Counted from the stretch's first letter, positions 52,558-60,601 are shown. The stretch: 64,000 bases of DNA from Thermococcus sp. JdF3 (GCF_012027495.1 NZ_SNUK01000004.1:1-64000), one strand, 5' to 3'. Notes: generated by a model from the sequence alone, not told the origin. Translations and numbers: made by a program.

Positions 52558-53139
52558 TCACGACTGCAGTATGAAGGGAACCACGAACGGCACCATAGCG
52601 GTGAGCACGAAGCCGTGGACGAAGGCTATAAGCGCGACCTCGCTGCCCCCGAACTTCGTCATTAGGGGAAGTGTCGTATCCATCGTGGTTGCACCGCCCA
52701 TGGAGACGGCCAGCTCCTTTGGTATTTTCTTTATCGCCACAGGATACAGGAGAACCGTGAATATTTCCCTCGTGAGGTTTGCCAAAAAGCCGAGCGTTCC
52801 GTAGACTGCCGAATACTGTGCGATCAGTGGTCCTGTGAGGCTGTACCAGCCGCAGCCGGCGGCAACTGCAAGCCCCCACCTGAGTTCTATCCCCAGGAGC
52901 AGGGAAGCGACGAGGCCGCCCAGGAGTGAGCCCAGGAGGGTGCCGAGGGGCAGCTTTATGGCGAGCCTTCCGAGCTTCCTGATCTCCGCGAGCCGGAAGC
53001 TCTGACCAAGGTCTATTCCGATTATCAGTATCAGCAGGTAGAGCATGATTTCATAGAGATTGCCGAACTCCGGGGCGTAGAAGTGCCCTGTGAGTATCCC
53101 TGCAATCAGCGCGACCAGAACGTAGGCCAGAAACCTCAT
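52558..53139 (-). CDS. lysO: LysO-type exporter, C-terminal part
   Basis: A 193-residue membrane protein with about six segments, matching the second part of LysO (DUF340), a lysine exporter in bacteria. Typical motifs are IIGIDLG, GCGWYSLTGPLI and GGATTMDTTLP. The first part is encoded just upstream with an ATGA overlap, so the transporter is made of two chains here. Confidence 0.83.
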   Translation of the reverse strand: MRFLAYVLVALIAGILTGHFYAPEFGNLYEIMLYLLILIIGIDLGQSFRLAEIRKLGRLAIKLPLGTLLGSLLGGLVASLLLGIELRWGLAVAAGCGWYSLTGPLIAQYSAVYGTLGFLANLTREIFTVLLYPVAIKKIPKELAVSMGGATTMDTTLPLMTKFGGSEVALIAFVHGFVLTAMVPFVVPFILQS

Positions 53140-53381
53140 CCCTTTCCCCCCACGAGGAGAGCGATCCCAACGCTGCCCGCTATGGTGAGGGCCGCGAATA
53201 CTGTGGACGAACTAAGGAGCCACAGGGCATCTATCTTCACCTTCCCCGCCTCGACACCCATGAAGAATATTAGGAGCAGCAGTGCGGCGCTCATGGGGGC
53301 ATCAACGTTCACCTTACGCTCTTTCCTGCGGAGAACGTAGCCTATGAGAACGCCCGCGATTAGTGGGATAAAGATGTTCAT
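53136..53381 (-). CDS. lysO: LysO-type exporter, N-terminal part
   Basis: An 81-residue protein with three hydrophobic segments (including AALLLLIFFMGVEAGK), matching the first part of LysO/DUF340. The intact start and ATGA junction suggest a stable split gene rather than a frameshift. A TnpB gene ends 28 bases upstream on the same strand. Confidence 0.8.
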   Translation of the reverse strand: MNIFIPLIAGVLIGYVLRRKERKVNVDAPMSAALLLLIFFMGVEAGKVKIDALWLLSSSTVFAALTIAGSVGIALLVGGKG

Positions 53382-53409
53382 GTAAACCCCTCCTCTGAAG
53401 GTTAGTGAA

Positions 53410-54654
53410 CTACCCTCTCACAGGTGGGGCTTCGTGAGGAGTGAGGCCACCCCAAGGTAACCTCACCCTCACAGGCCGGTTCACACGGCCACTACCGGCT
53501 ATCACCCTGACGGGAGAATCGCCGGCTACCTTCCTCAAAATGTTCAACGCACCGTTCACGTCAGCGTTAATCAGTGTTCCAGTTGAGGACTGGAAAAGTC
53601 CCCTCTTCACCCGCCTCCCAAGGTATTCCTTCTTTTTCCCAATAGGCTCCAGAGCGAGGGCATCAACCCTGCTCGTGTACGCCTCATCAACCTCACTGTA
53701 GTTAATCCCGTAACGCTCGCACTTCGCCTTCAATTTTTGCTTGAAAAGGCCGAACGGAACATACTGGAAATTCTGGTTGTTCCTCTTGCCAAGGTTGGCG
53801 TTCTGCTTTATCCCTTTCAGCTCACCAATTACAATGTTGCCAATCCCGTTCTCAAGGCAGTAGTTCACGATGTAGCTCACCGCCTTGTTCATGAAGTCGT
53901 TAATCACGTTATTTCTTTTCCTCAAAAGCCAAGCCATCTTCTTTCCAAACTTCACGCCCTGCTTATCGTATTGACTCTGGAGGCGGGCCTTCTCCCTGTT
54001 CCACCACCGGTTAAAGCTCTTTAACCCCCGGCCTTCGATGATGAAGGCCGTCCCGGTGGTGGAGACGCAGGTGGCGAAGTTGTTAAGGCCCAAATCAATG
54101 GCGAGGTATTTTGAGTAGTCCAGTTCTTTCTCCTCCGGCTCAACCTCGTAAACGTATTCAATCTCGAACCAGAGGGCGTTGTATCTTGGCACGATGCGGA
54201 CTTCCTTTATCCTGTGGCCTTTAACGTTCTTCGGGAGGGTGAATTCGAGGTGTTTGACCCCGTATTTTTCTGCGAAGTTCCTGCCGAGGGAGAGAATTAT
54301 TCTGTCTCCCTTAACCCTGAAGGACTGGTATGGGAAGATGAGGAGGAAGTGGCCGTTCTTTGGGAGGTATCTCGGCGGCCTGACAGGACGGTTGTAGTTC
54401 CCCTTCTTCCTCTCGTTGAGGACGTGGAAGAAGGAGCGGAAGTTCCTCTCCACGATTTTCATCGTTTGCTGTGCGGCTTGGCTTGGCAGGAGTTTGTAAG
54501 GCTCGCTGTCCTTCACGAGGTGGTAGGCTTTGGCGTATGGCAGAAAAGTGCCGTTCAGCTCGTAATGTTGTTTAACCGTGTAAAGTGTGAGGTTGTAGAG
54601 GCTCTTGGATAGGTGGGTCATCGTTCGGAGAATTTTGTAGGTCTTCTTGTCCAC
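53410..54654 (-). CDS. tnpB: Solo TnpB-type RNA-guided nuclease of an IS200/IS605-like element
   Basis: A 414-residue TnpB/OrfB. The RuvC-like residues are Asp187 (LAIDLGLNNFATC), Glu278 (VIGELKG) and Asp365 (LINADVNGALN). The usual four-cysteine zinc ribbon before the last Asp is absent; the region reads YTSRVDALALEPIGKKK and YLGRRVKRGLFQSS, a known zinc-less variant. No TnpA lies beside it, so it cannot transpose alone. The start is GTG 54654; an open frame continues 23 codons upstream without ATG. A guide RNA would be expected at its 3' end (53382-53480). Confidence 0.9.
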   Translation of the reverse strand: MDKKTYKILRTMTHLSKSLYNLTLYTVKQHYELNGTFLPYAKAYHLVKDSEPYKLLPSQAAQQTMKIVERNFRSFFHVLNERKKGNYNRPVRPPRYLPKNGHFLLIFPYQSFRVKGDRIILSLGRNFAEKYGVKHLEFTLPKNVKGHRIKEVRIVPRYNALWFEIEYVYEVEPEEKELDYSKYLAIDLGLNNFATCVSTTGTAFIIEGRGLKSFNRWWNREKARLQSQYDKQGVKFGKKMAWLLRKRNNVINDFMNKAVSYIVNYCLENGIGNIVIGELKGIKQNANLGKRNNQNFQYVPFGLFKQKLKAKCERYGINYSEVDEAYTSRVDALALEPIGKKKEYLGRRVKRGLFQSSTGTLINADVNGALNILRKVAGDSPVRVIAGSGRVNRPVRVRLPWGGLTPHEAPPVRG

Positions 54655-54942
54655 CTTGAGGTGGTTCTTCTGAGTGAGATACGTGGGAAACCACCTATTA
54701 GTTTCTAATATGCGTTGTCATTTAAAGTCTTCGGGCTTTCATCTCTCCCTCTCGGAAGGAGTCTCCCCGCCCAATTGGATAAACGTATCGAGGGGCTCGG
54801 AGGGTGTTCACGTCATCATCTGTGAGCCGTCAGTTTGCTTGCTAATCGTCATCGCCCGTAACCCGTTACAGTCACGCATTTTTAAACCTATGCGGGCAAA
54901 GGTTTTTTACGGCAACCATTCATCATTCAAATGGTGGTTCAC
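54655..54942. other. Gene-free stretch between tnpB and the aminotransferase
   Basis: About 290 bases with no gene. It should include the left end of the TnpB element. At the aminotransferase side there is a plus-strand TATA-like element (about 54899-54910) and GGTGG before ATG 54943. On the minus strand a TATA element at 54876-54888 faces a C/D-box-like segment (54790-54857) described in the findings. Confidence 0.5.
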
Positions 54943-56142
54943 ATGATTCGCGCATCCGAAAGGGCCATGGGCATCGAATACGCCATAAGGGATGTTGTTC
55001 TCCCGGCGAGGGAGCTTGAAAAGAATGGAATAAAGGTCATCCGCCTCAACATAGGCGATCCGGGCAAATACGACTTCCAGCCGCCCAAACACATGAGGGA
55101 CGCGTACTGCAAGGCCATCCAGGATGGGCACAACTACTACGGACCGAGCGAGGGAATTCCCGAGCTGAGGGAAGCGATAGTGGAGCGCGAGAGGAAGAAG
55201 AACGGTGTTGAGGTAACCCCGGACGACGTCCGCGTTACCGCAGCTGTTACAGAGGCGCTGCAGTTCATATTCGGGGCCCTCCTCAACCCCGGGGACAACA
55301 TCCTCGTTCCGAGTCCAAGCTATCCGCCTTACACTGGCCTCGTCAAGTTCTACGGCGGCATTGCCAACGAGTACCTTACCGTAGAGGAGAACGGCTGGCA
55401 GCCGGATATCGATGATATGAGGAAGAAGATAGACGAGAGGACAAAGGCCATAGCGGTCATCAACCCGAACAACCCAACGGGAGCGCTCTACGAGAAGAAG
55501 ACGATTAGGGAGATACTCGACCTTGCCGGTGAATACGACCTGCCTGTGATAAGCGATGAGATATACGACCTGATGACCTACGAAGGAAAGCACGTCTCCC
55601 CTGGCTCCCTCACGAAGGACGTTCCTGTAATAGTCATGAACGGCATGTCAAAGGTCTACTTCGCCACCGGCTGGCGCCTCGGCTACTTCTACTACGTTGA
55701 CCCCGAGAACAGGCTCGCCGAGGTCAGGGAGGCGATAGACAAGATGGCCAGGATAAGGCTGTGCCCCAACACTCCAGCCCAGTTCGCCGCCATAGCGGGC
55801 CTAACGGGCCCGATGGATTACCTTGAGGAGTACATGGCCAAGCTCAAGGAGAGGAGGGACTACATCTACAAGCGCCTCAGTGAAATTCCAGGTATAAGCA
55901 CCACCAAGCCTCAGGGAGCCTTCTACATCTTCCCGAGGATAGAGGAGCGCTCCAAGTGGAAGAACGACAAGGACTTCGTGCTTGATGCCCTCCACGAGGC
56001 GCACGTGCTCTTTGTCCACGGCTCCGGCTTTGGCTACGCCGGCGAGTGGCACTTCAGGATAGTCTTCCTGCCGCCGGTTGAGATACTCGAAGAGGCAATG
56101 AACAACTTCGAGGCCTTCATGAGAAAGAGGCTTGCGGAGTGA
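54943..56142 (+). CDS. Alanine aminotransferase (class I/II PLP enzyme)
   Basis: A 399-residue PLP enzyme very like the Pyrococcus/Thermococcus alanine aminotransferases, which convert pyruvate to alanine as an electron and nitrogen sink during fermentation. Motifs are NIGDPGKYDFQPP, NPNNPTGALY, SDEIYDLM and the PLP lysine in MSKVYFATGWRLGY. ATG 54943 follows GGTGG; ATG 54931 lies before that signal. Confidence 0.92.
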   Translation: MIRASERAMGIEYAIRDVVLPARELEKNGIKVIRLNIGDPGKYDFQPPKHMRDAYCKAIQDGHNYYGPSEGIPELREAIVERERKKNGVEVTPDDVRVTAAVTEALQFIFGALLNPGDNILVPSPSYPPYTGLVKFYGGIANEYLTVEENGWQPDIDDMRKKIDERTKAIAVINPNNPTGALYEKKTIREILDLAGEYDLPVISDEIYDLMTYEGKHVSPGSLTKDVPVIVMNGMSKVYFATGWRLGYFYYVDPENRLAEVREAIDKMARIRLCPNTPAQFAAIAGLTGPMDYLEEYMAKLKERRDYIYKRLSEIPGISTTKPQGAFYIFPRIEERSKWKNDKDFVLDALHEAHVLFVHGSGFGYAGEWHFRIVFLPPVEILEEAMNNFEAFMRKRLAE

Positions 56143-56175
56143 ATCCTTAACCTCTTCTTTTTCTGTACTGGCTTT

Positions 56176-56260
56176 TCCTTTTTAAGCCCCGCCCTTCACG
56201 GTGGGAAGGAGGCCAGCTCCCGCTCTTAAGGGCGCATTGGGGGAAGAAAATCACCGGTGG
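56176..56260. other. Possible structured RNA between aminotransferase and thiS-like genes
   Basis: A TATA-like CTTTTTAAGCC is followed on the plus strand by two stems: CCTTC/GAAGG and CTCCC/GGGGG, the latter enclosing CGCTC-TTAA-GGGCG. No frame covers it. It might be a small RNA, a terminator for either neighbour, or a repeat end. Confidence 0.3.
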
Positions 56261-56273
56261 TTAAAAATAGGAG

Positions 56274-56477
56274 TCATCCACCCGAAACAACGGGGATGAC
56301 CTCAACGTAGTCCCCGTCCTTCACGTTCTCATCTTCAAGGGCAACGCGGCCGTTCAGCTTGGCTATTGCGCTCTCCGTGTTAAACCCTACCCTGCGGAGA
56401 ACGTCGGCCACTTTCGTTCCCTTCTCCCACTCGACCTCCGTCTCGATTCCCCTTCCCAGAACCCTGACCCTGATCAT
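56274..56477 (-). CDS. ThiS/MoaD-like ubiquitin-fold protein
   Basis: A 67-residue beta-grasp protein ending in VVSGG. The C-terminal Gly-Gly is adenylated and thiocarboxylated in sulfur carriers, or conjugated to proteins in archaeal SAMPs. The core has LNGRVALEDENVKDGDYVEVIP. ATG 56477 follows GGTGGTGG. No E1-like partner is in the window. Confidence 0.88.
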   Translation of the reverse strand: MIRVRVLGRGIETEVEWEKGTKVADVLRRVGFNTESAIAKLNGRVALEDENVKDGDYVEVIPVVSGG

Positions 56478-56536
56478 CTCCACCACCTCTATGAACTCGG
56501 GGGGTGTCTTTTATAAATCCGCCGGAAGCCAAAAAA

Positions 56537-56546
56537 CTTAAAAACC
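56537..56546 (+). promoter_or_regulatory. TATA box of the tRNA-Ser/tRNA-Cys pair
   Basis: CTTAAAAACC lies about 38 bases before mature tRNA-Ser. No other TATA element separates the two tRNAs, which are 21 bases apart, so they are probably cotranscribed. Confidence 0.5.
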
Positions 56547-56578
56547 CTCCCCGGCTCATATAACCTGGGCACGGGAGT

Positions 56579-56664
56579 GCCGCGGTAGCCTAGCCTGGTA
56601 GGGCGCCGGCCTGCTAAGCCGGTGGCCGTTGGCCACAGGGGTTCAAATCCCCTCCGCGGCGCCA
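56579..56664 (+). tRNA. tRNA-Ser (GCT)
   Basis: Acceptor strands GCCGCGG and CCGCGGC pair and an encoded CCA follows. The anticodon loop CTGCTAA shows GCT. The long variable arm (GGCCGTTGGCC) and 86-base length are typical of serine tRNA. Confidence 0.97.
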
Positions 56665-56685
56665 AAATCTTTCTCTGGGTCGAAT

Positions 56686-56760
56686 GCCGGGATAGCCTAG
56701 AGGCGAGGCGGTGGACTGCAGATCCGCTTTACGGGGGTTCAAATCCCCCTCCCGGCTCCA
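56686..56760 (+). tRNA. tRNA-Cys (GCA)
   Basis: Acceptor strands GCCGGGA and TCCCGGC pair, followed by T and CCA. The anticodon loop CTGCAGA shows GCA. Confidence 0.97.
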
Positions 56761-56787
56761 CAGCAAACTTTTGTAGGGACAAGAGTC

Positions 56788-56817
56788 TGATGAAACTTTC
56801 CGCAGGTGAGGTTTTTG
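56788..56817. repeat. tRNA-linked repeat, second copy
   Basis: This segment begins TGATGAAACTTTCCGCAGG and ends GTTTTTGG. A similar segment at 299-330 reads TGATGAAACTTTGCGCAGG and ends GATTTTTGG. Both are preceded by an ACAAACTTTTG-like stretch, and both lie after tRNA genes. It ends just before the nreA TATA box. Confidence 0.55.
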
Positions 56818-56825
56818 GGAACAAA

Positions 56826-56835
56826 CCATAAATAC
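56826..56835 (+). promoter_or_regulatory. TATA box of nreA
   Basis: CCATAAATAC is centred 26 bases before ATG 56857, so the nreA message should be leaderless. This supports that start. Confidence 0.65.
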
Positions 56836-56856
56836 CTCCCCGCTTACCTACCTTCG

Positions 56857-58125
56857 ATGAGCGCCCCGGTCTTCAACTCAAAACTCTGTGCCGTCTGCAA
56901 GGGCAGAAAGCTCCTCTGCGGCAGGCCGACCTGCCCCATCCTTGAAAGGTTTAGGGTAGCCCGGACGGTTGAACGGAGGCTCAACAAACGTCACCTTTTC
57001 GGTTCTTCTCCCCCGAGCATCTTCGTCGGGGAGTACGGTTACCCCAGAGTCCGCATAGGTCCCCTCGTGCCGCCGATTGAGGGCAACACCAGTCACCTTG
57101 ACAGCCCCATGAAGTGGGAGGACAAAACCATACGCGACATCCTCTACTACCGCTCTCTCCTCGTCATGGGGGAGACAAAGGCAGACGTCCACGTGAGGAG
57201 GAGCGGGAGAATACTGGGCGAGGTTCAGGAGCTGGCAATGTCGGTGAAGCCAGTGGACAGCGAGGTTCTCCTCAAGAGGAAGCCCGTTCTCAAAGTCCTC
57301 CCGAGCGAGTTTGCACCTCCGATAGGGCCGAAGGCTGAGCTACTCGACTTTGAACTCACGGAGAACCCGCGGATTCCGAGGAGGACGGACTACGTTGTGA
57401 GCGACGAGCTGAAGGCCGAGCAGGCGATAATGAGGCTCTACAACTGGGGCTTTGACGAGTACTACATCATAAGGCTCCTCTCGGCCGGACTCCTCGGGGT
57501 GGACAAAAAGCTCGTTCCAACGCGGTGGAGCATCACGGCAGTTCAGGACACGATAGGGAAGAACCTGCGGCGCGAGATACTTCACTATCCCGAGATAAAC
57601 GACTACGAGGTGTACTTCTACAGATTCCTCGGCAACCGCTACGCCGTTCTGCTCATGCCCGAGGGCTACGCCTTTGAACTGCTTGAGGTCTGGCTCAAGG
57701 GGTCGCTCTTCGGTGCCTCTGAACCCAGCGTCATTCACGATTACGAGGACTTCCGTGGGAGGAAGGAGTACGTCAAGGAAACTGCCGGAGCGTATCACGC
57801 CGCCCGCTTGAGCGTTCTGGAGGCGCTGAGGGAAAGGAGGAGGCAGGCGAGGGTGGTGGTCTTCCGCGAGGTAACGCCCGAGTACTACGCTCCGGTCGGC
57901 GTGTGGCAGATTCGCCTCGGAGTGAAGAAGGCGATGGGAAATCCCATCGGTCGCTTTGAGACACTAAACGAGGCGCTCGATGCCATAAGAAGGCGCCTTG
58001 AGCACCCGTTTGAGAAGTACCTTGCAAGGAGCTACGTCCTTGGGAGCCTCGCGAGGCAGAAAACCCTGGATGAGTGGCTCGGAAAGAATTTATACCGCCT
58101 CGACCAAGGAAATCAAGGTGGATGA
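56857..58125 (+). CDS. nreA: DNA repair protein NreA
   Basis: Archaeal NreA acts in repair of DNA damage together with PCNA. The 422 residues start with a zinc finger (CAVCKGRKLLCGRPTCP), have the conserved SPPSIFVGEYGYPRVRIGP segment, and end with the PCNA-binding motif QKTLDEWL. The TATA spacing fixes ATG 56857 as start. Its stop codon lies inside the C box of the guide RNA at 58117-58175. Confidence 0.93.
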   Translation: MSAPVFNSKLCAVCKGRKLLCGRPTCPILERFRVARTVERRLNKRHLFGSSPPSIFVGEYGYPRVRIGPLVPPIEGNTSHLDSPMKWEDKTIRDILYYRSLLVMGETKADVHVRRSGRILGEVQELAMSVKPVDSEVLLKRKPVLKVLPSEFAPPIGPKAELLDFELTENPRIPRRTDYVVSDELKAEQAIMRLYNWGFDEYYIIRLLSAGLLGVDKKLVPTRWSITAVQDTIGKNLRREILHYPEINDYEVYFYRFLGNRYAVLLMPEGYAFELLEVWLKGSLFGASEPSVIHDYEDFRGRKEYVKETAGAYHAARLSVLEALRERRRQARVVVFREVTPEYYAPVGVWQIRLGVKKAMGNPIGRFETLNEALDAIRRRLEHPFEKYLARSYVLGSLARQKTLDEWLGKNLYRLDQGNQGG

Positions 58126-58175
58126 TGACCACTCCATCCCACTGAGGCGTGATGACTGCACGTCAGGCTGACACC
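58117..58175 (+). ncRNA. C/D box guide RNA overlapping the nreA stop codon
   Basis: All elements of an archaeal C/D sRNA are present: 5' stem GGTG (58117-58120), C box ATGATGA (58122-58128), a 13-base guide, D' box CTGA (58142-58145), spacer GGC, C' box GTGATGA (58149-58155), a 12-base guide, D box CTGA (58168-58171), and 3' stem CACC pairing with the 5' stem. TTTATAC at 58089-58095 is 25 bases before the start, so it may have its own promoter inside nreA. By the N+5 rule both guides (CCACTCCATCCCA and CTGCACGTCAGG) would direct 2'-O-methylation of an A. Targets are unknown to me. Confidence 0.85.
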
Positions 58176-58191
58176 GGTTGGAGGTGATAAT

Positions 58192-58389
58192 GTGGAGGAG
58201 GTTGATGTTATTAGGGAGCTCATGAGGATTGAGGAAAAGCTTGAGAACATAGAGAAACTCTTGGCGGAGCTGCTTGAGAGGGAGGAGGACTACGCCATCA
58301 TGAAGATTGCGGAGGAATCGCTGAAGGAGTTCCTTGAGAACGAACCTGATCTCTATTCGCAGGAGGACCTTAAGGTGAAGTACGGATGA
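58192..58389 (+). CDS. MazE-like antitoxin (coiled-coil type)
   Basis: A 65-residue acidic protein with a coiled coil (RELMRIEEKLENIEKLLAELLERE) and the end LYSQEDLKVKYG. The start is GTG 58192 after GGAGGTGATA; the nearby ATG 58190 is in another frame with an early stop. Its stop overlaps the toxin start by ATGA. The antitoxin role is inferred from position and size. Confidence 0.75.
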   Translation: MEEVDVIRELMRIEEKLENIEKLLAELLEREEDYAIMKIAEESLKEFLENEPDLYSQEDLKVKYG

Positions 58390-58721
58390 AGGGCAAAGTC
58401 GTCCTCGTACCCTTTCCATTCACGAGTCTTAAGGGCACGAAACTTCGCCCTGCGCTGGTTCTGTTTGAGGGTACAAATGACGTTACACTGGTCTTTATCT
58501 CCTCCAGGATTGAGCGTTACAACCCCAAAACGGATGTCCTCATTGAACAATCTCATCCAGAGTTCCAGCTAACTGGCCTTAAGGTTTCGTCGTTTATCAG
58601 ACTAACAAAAATCGCCACAGTCCAGAAGGACATCCTGCCCGGAGAGCTTGGTGAAATCGGCCCACTAATCAAAAAAGAGATAAACCGGAAGGTATGCTCC
58701 CTCTTGGTGTTTGAGCCATGA
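58386..58721 (+). CDS. mazF: MazF/PemK family toxin
   Basis: A 111-residue mRNA endonuclease of the MazF/PemK family. It opens GKVVLVPFPFTSLKGTKLRPALVL, with the conserved strand and Arg-Pro; later conserved segments are SFIRLTKIATVQKDIL. It sits between its antitoxin and a phosphodiesterase gene, with ATGA overlaps on both sides. Confidence 0.88.
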   Translation: MKGKVVLVPFPFTSLKGTKLRPALVLFEGTNDVTLVFISSRIERYNPKTDVLIEQSHPEFQLTGLKVSSFIRLTKIATVQKDILPGELGEIGPLIKKEINRKVCSLLVFEP

Positions 58722-59836
58722 GAAAGAAGCTGGCTCTCATAAGCATCGATGGTTGCGGGATCTACAACCTGAAGCACATGCCATTCCTGAGCGAGCTTGC
58801 TGAAAGCGGTGAGTTCGCGGTGGTTGACTCCATCTTTCCAACGCTCACGGACTTAGTTCACACCAGCGTGATGACTGGGGTGTGGCCAAAAGACCACGGG
58901 GTCGTCGAGAACGGCTACTACGACCGCCTCTCTGACCGGAAGGTCAACTTCTACGACTACGAGGTGGCGTTTAATCCCCACAGGGTCATTAAGGCCCCGA
59001 CCATCGTTGACCTGCTGCGGCAGAAAGGTGTCAGAACCGCAGCCGTCAGCGGCTATACGATGCCACCGTTCAGCGGGACGGACGTCAGAATTTTCCCGCC
59101 CTTCTTTGCCGGCGACAGGATGTACCGCCAGCACGGTCGCGATTGGAGGAAGGACGTCTGGGTCATGAACTCGGCCATCTACCTGTACGAGGAATGCAGA
59201 CCGGATTTGCTCCTCGTACACTTCGCTTCGATAGACGGTATGGGCCACGACCACGGGCCGCTGAGCGAGGGGGCTCTAAAGGCTGTAGAAACTGTTGATA
59301 CGGCCGTTAGAACCCTATGGGAGCGCCTGAAGGAAGAGTACGCCTTCATAATCTTCGCCGACCACGGACAGGAGGATGTTCACACCTGGGTGAACCTGAG
59401 AACGTACCTCAGGAAGCACGGCATCGAGACGCTACGCGTCTCCTCTGGCGGTGGGGTTCACGTTTATCTCAGAGACCCGAACCAGGCCGAGGAAGCCTTT
59501 GAAGTTCTGAGGAAGACCCCGGGGGTCAAAGAGGTTTTCTTCCGGGACGAGCTACCCCACCTCGACACGCCCCTGAGCGGCGAGCTGATAGTCTCGGCCA
59601 AGCCCGGCTACTGGTTCTGCTCCCACAGAATGTGCAGGGGAGTAAAAGGGGTAAGCCACTGGGTCAAAGGAATGCACGGCTCGATGAACGAGCCAGTTTT
59701 GAGGGTTCCGTTGATCCTCTGGGGGTTTGAGAGGGCTGAGCTTGAAAACGCCTCCCTGATGGACATAGCGCCGACGGTTCTGAGGTTCTTTGGCGTGGAG
59801 AAACCGGGAAATATGGTGGGGAGGAGTTTGATATAA
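58718..59836 (+). CDS. Alkaline-phosphatase superfamily phosphodiesterase / nucleotide pyrophosphatase
   Basis: A 372-residue enzyme of the type I phosphodiesterase group. Metal ligands appear in ISIDGCG (Asp), SIDGMGHDHGP (Asp, His) and IFADHGQEDVH (Asp-His), and the nucleophile is in IFPTLTDLVHTSVMTG (Thr). No signal peptide is seen, so it acts in the cytoplasm on nucleotides or sugar nucleotides. It overlaps mazF by ATGA, an unusual third member of a toxin operon. Confidence 0.87.
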   Translation: MRKKLALISIDGCGIYNLKHMPFLSELAESGEFAVVDSIFPTLTDLVHTSVMTGVWPKDHGVVENGYYDRLSDRKVNFYDYEVAFNPHRVIKAPTIVDLLRQKGVRTAAVSGYTMPPFSGTDVRIFPPFFAGDRMYRQHGRDWRKDVWVMNSAIYLYEECRPDLLLVHFASIDGMGHDHGPLSEGALKAVETVDTAVRTLWERLKEEYAFIIFADHGQEDVHTWVNLRTYLRKHGIETLRVSSGGGVHVYLRDPNQAEEAFEVLRKTPGVKEVFFRDELPHLDTPLSGELIVSAKPGYWFCSHRMCRGVKGVSHWVKGMHGSMNEPVLRVPLILWGFERAELENASLMDIAPTVLRFFGVEKPGNMVGRSLI

Positions 59837-59872
59837 GGTGAGTACACCAGTTGGCTTTCCCCTCTCTTTACT

Positions 59873-60274
59873 TTACAGCCACTCAATCCTAACCCTGCCC
59901 TCAAGGCTCCTGAACTCCTCGTCTCCCGTTAGAAGAACTGCGTCGAGGTCTATTGCAGTGGCAGCCGCAAACGCATCCGCATAACTCAGCTTGTGGAATG
60001 CCTTTATCCTTCCGGCTATTAGGGAAAGACGCTCGTCAACGTTAACGAAGAGGATGGGAAGTCTTTTGAGATTAGCAACGATGAAATCGGCGACATCAAC
60101 GCCCTTTCTGCGCGCTATGGTGTAGTAAATCTCGCCGAGATTTACAACGTTCATGTAAACCTCAGCGTCTCCCTGTTCAGCCTTTTCGAGCAGTTCCCTG
60201 ACCCGTTCTGCTCCATCTTCGTGGAGGAGATATGCAAGAAGGGTGTAGCTATCAAGTACAACCTTCATTTCCAT
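59873..60274 (-). CDS. vapC: VapC-type PIN-domain toxin
   Basis: A 133-residue PIN RNase. The acidic active site is formed by Asp8 (VVLDSYTLLAYL), Glu48 (NLGEIYY) and the Asp pair in LSYADAFAAATA. ATG 60274 has GGAGG seven bases upstream; ATG 60268 is also in frame. It overlaps vapB by 10 bases. Confidence 0.92.
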   Translation of the reverse strand: MEMKVVLDSYTLLAYLLHEDGAERVRELLEKAEQGDAEVYMNVVNLGEIYYTIARRKGVDVADFIVANLKRLPILFVNVDERLSLIAGRIKAFHKLSYADAFAAATAIDLDAVLLTGDEEFRSLEGRVRIEWL

Positions 60275-60507
60275 TTCTTGGCCTCCAGCTCCTCTTCCTC
60301 TGCTCTTATTTCTTTCATGATGTCTTTCAGAGGTTTATCGAACTTCAGTATTCCCATGAGGTCAATGTCTTTTTTCACCGGGACTATCACTATTTCGTCC
60401 CCAAAGTCAAGAACCTCAAGCTCGTCTCCATCTTTGATGCCGAACTTCTCGCGAATGGCCTTGGGTAAGACTATCTGGCCCTTTGAGGAAACTTTTACAG
60501 TGGTCAT
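60265..60507 (-). CDS. vapB: VapB antitoxin, AbrB/SpoVT fold
   Basis: An 80-residue antitoxin. The N-terminal swapped-hairpin DNA-binding domain reads VKVSSKGQIVLPKAIREKFG, and the C-terminal helix (residues about 55-80) would bind the PIN toxin. Such pairs repress their own promoter; a TATA-like element lies near 60548. Confidence 0.92.
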   Translation of the reverse strand: MTTVKVSSKGQIVLPKAIREKFGIKDGDELEVLDFGDEIVIVPVKKDIDLMGILKFDKPLKDIMKEIRAEEEELEAKKWK

Positions 60508-60601
60508 CTTACACTCACCAAAATAGTCTTACTCATCAAGCATAAAAACCTTCCGATAAACGACACGAGAAAACCAGAAAGTAAGAGAAAGCCTCCAGCC
60601 C

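Noticed and set aside
52558-53381. lysO frameshift
   Set aside because: Both parts have proper starts, and the junction is a clean ATGA overlap. It looks like a stable two-gene form rather than a broken gene.
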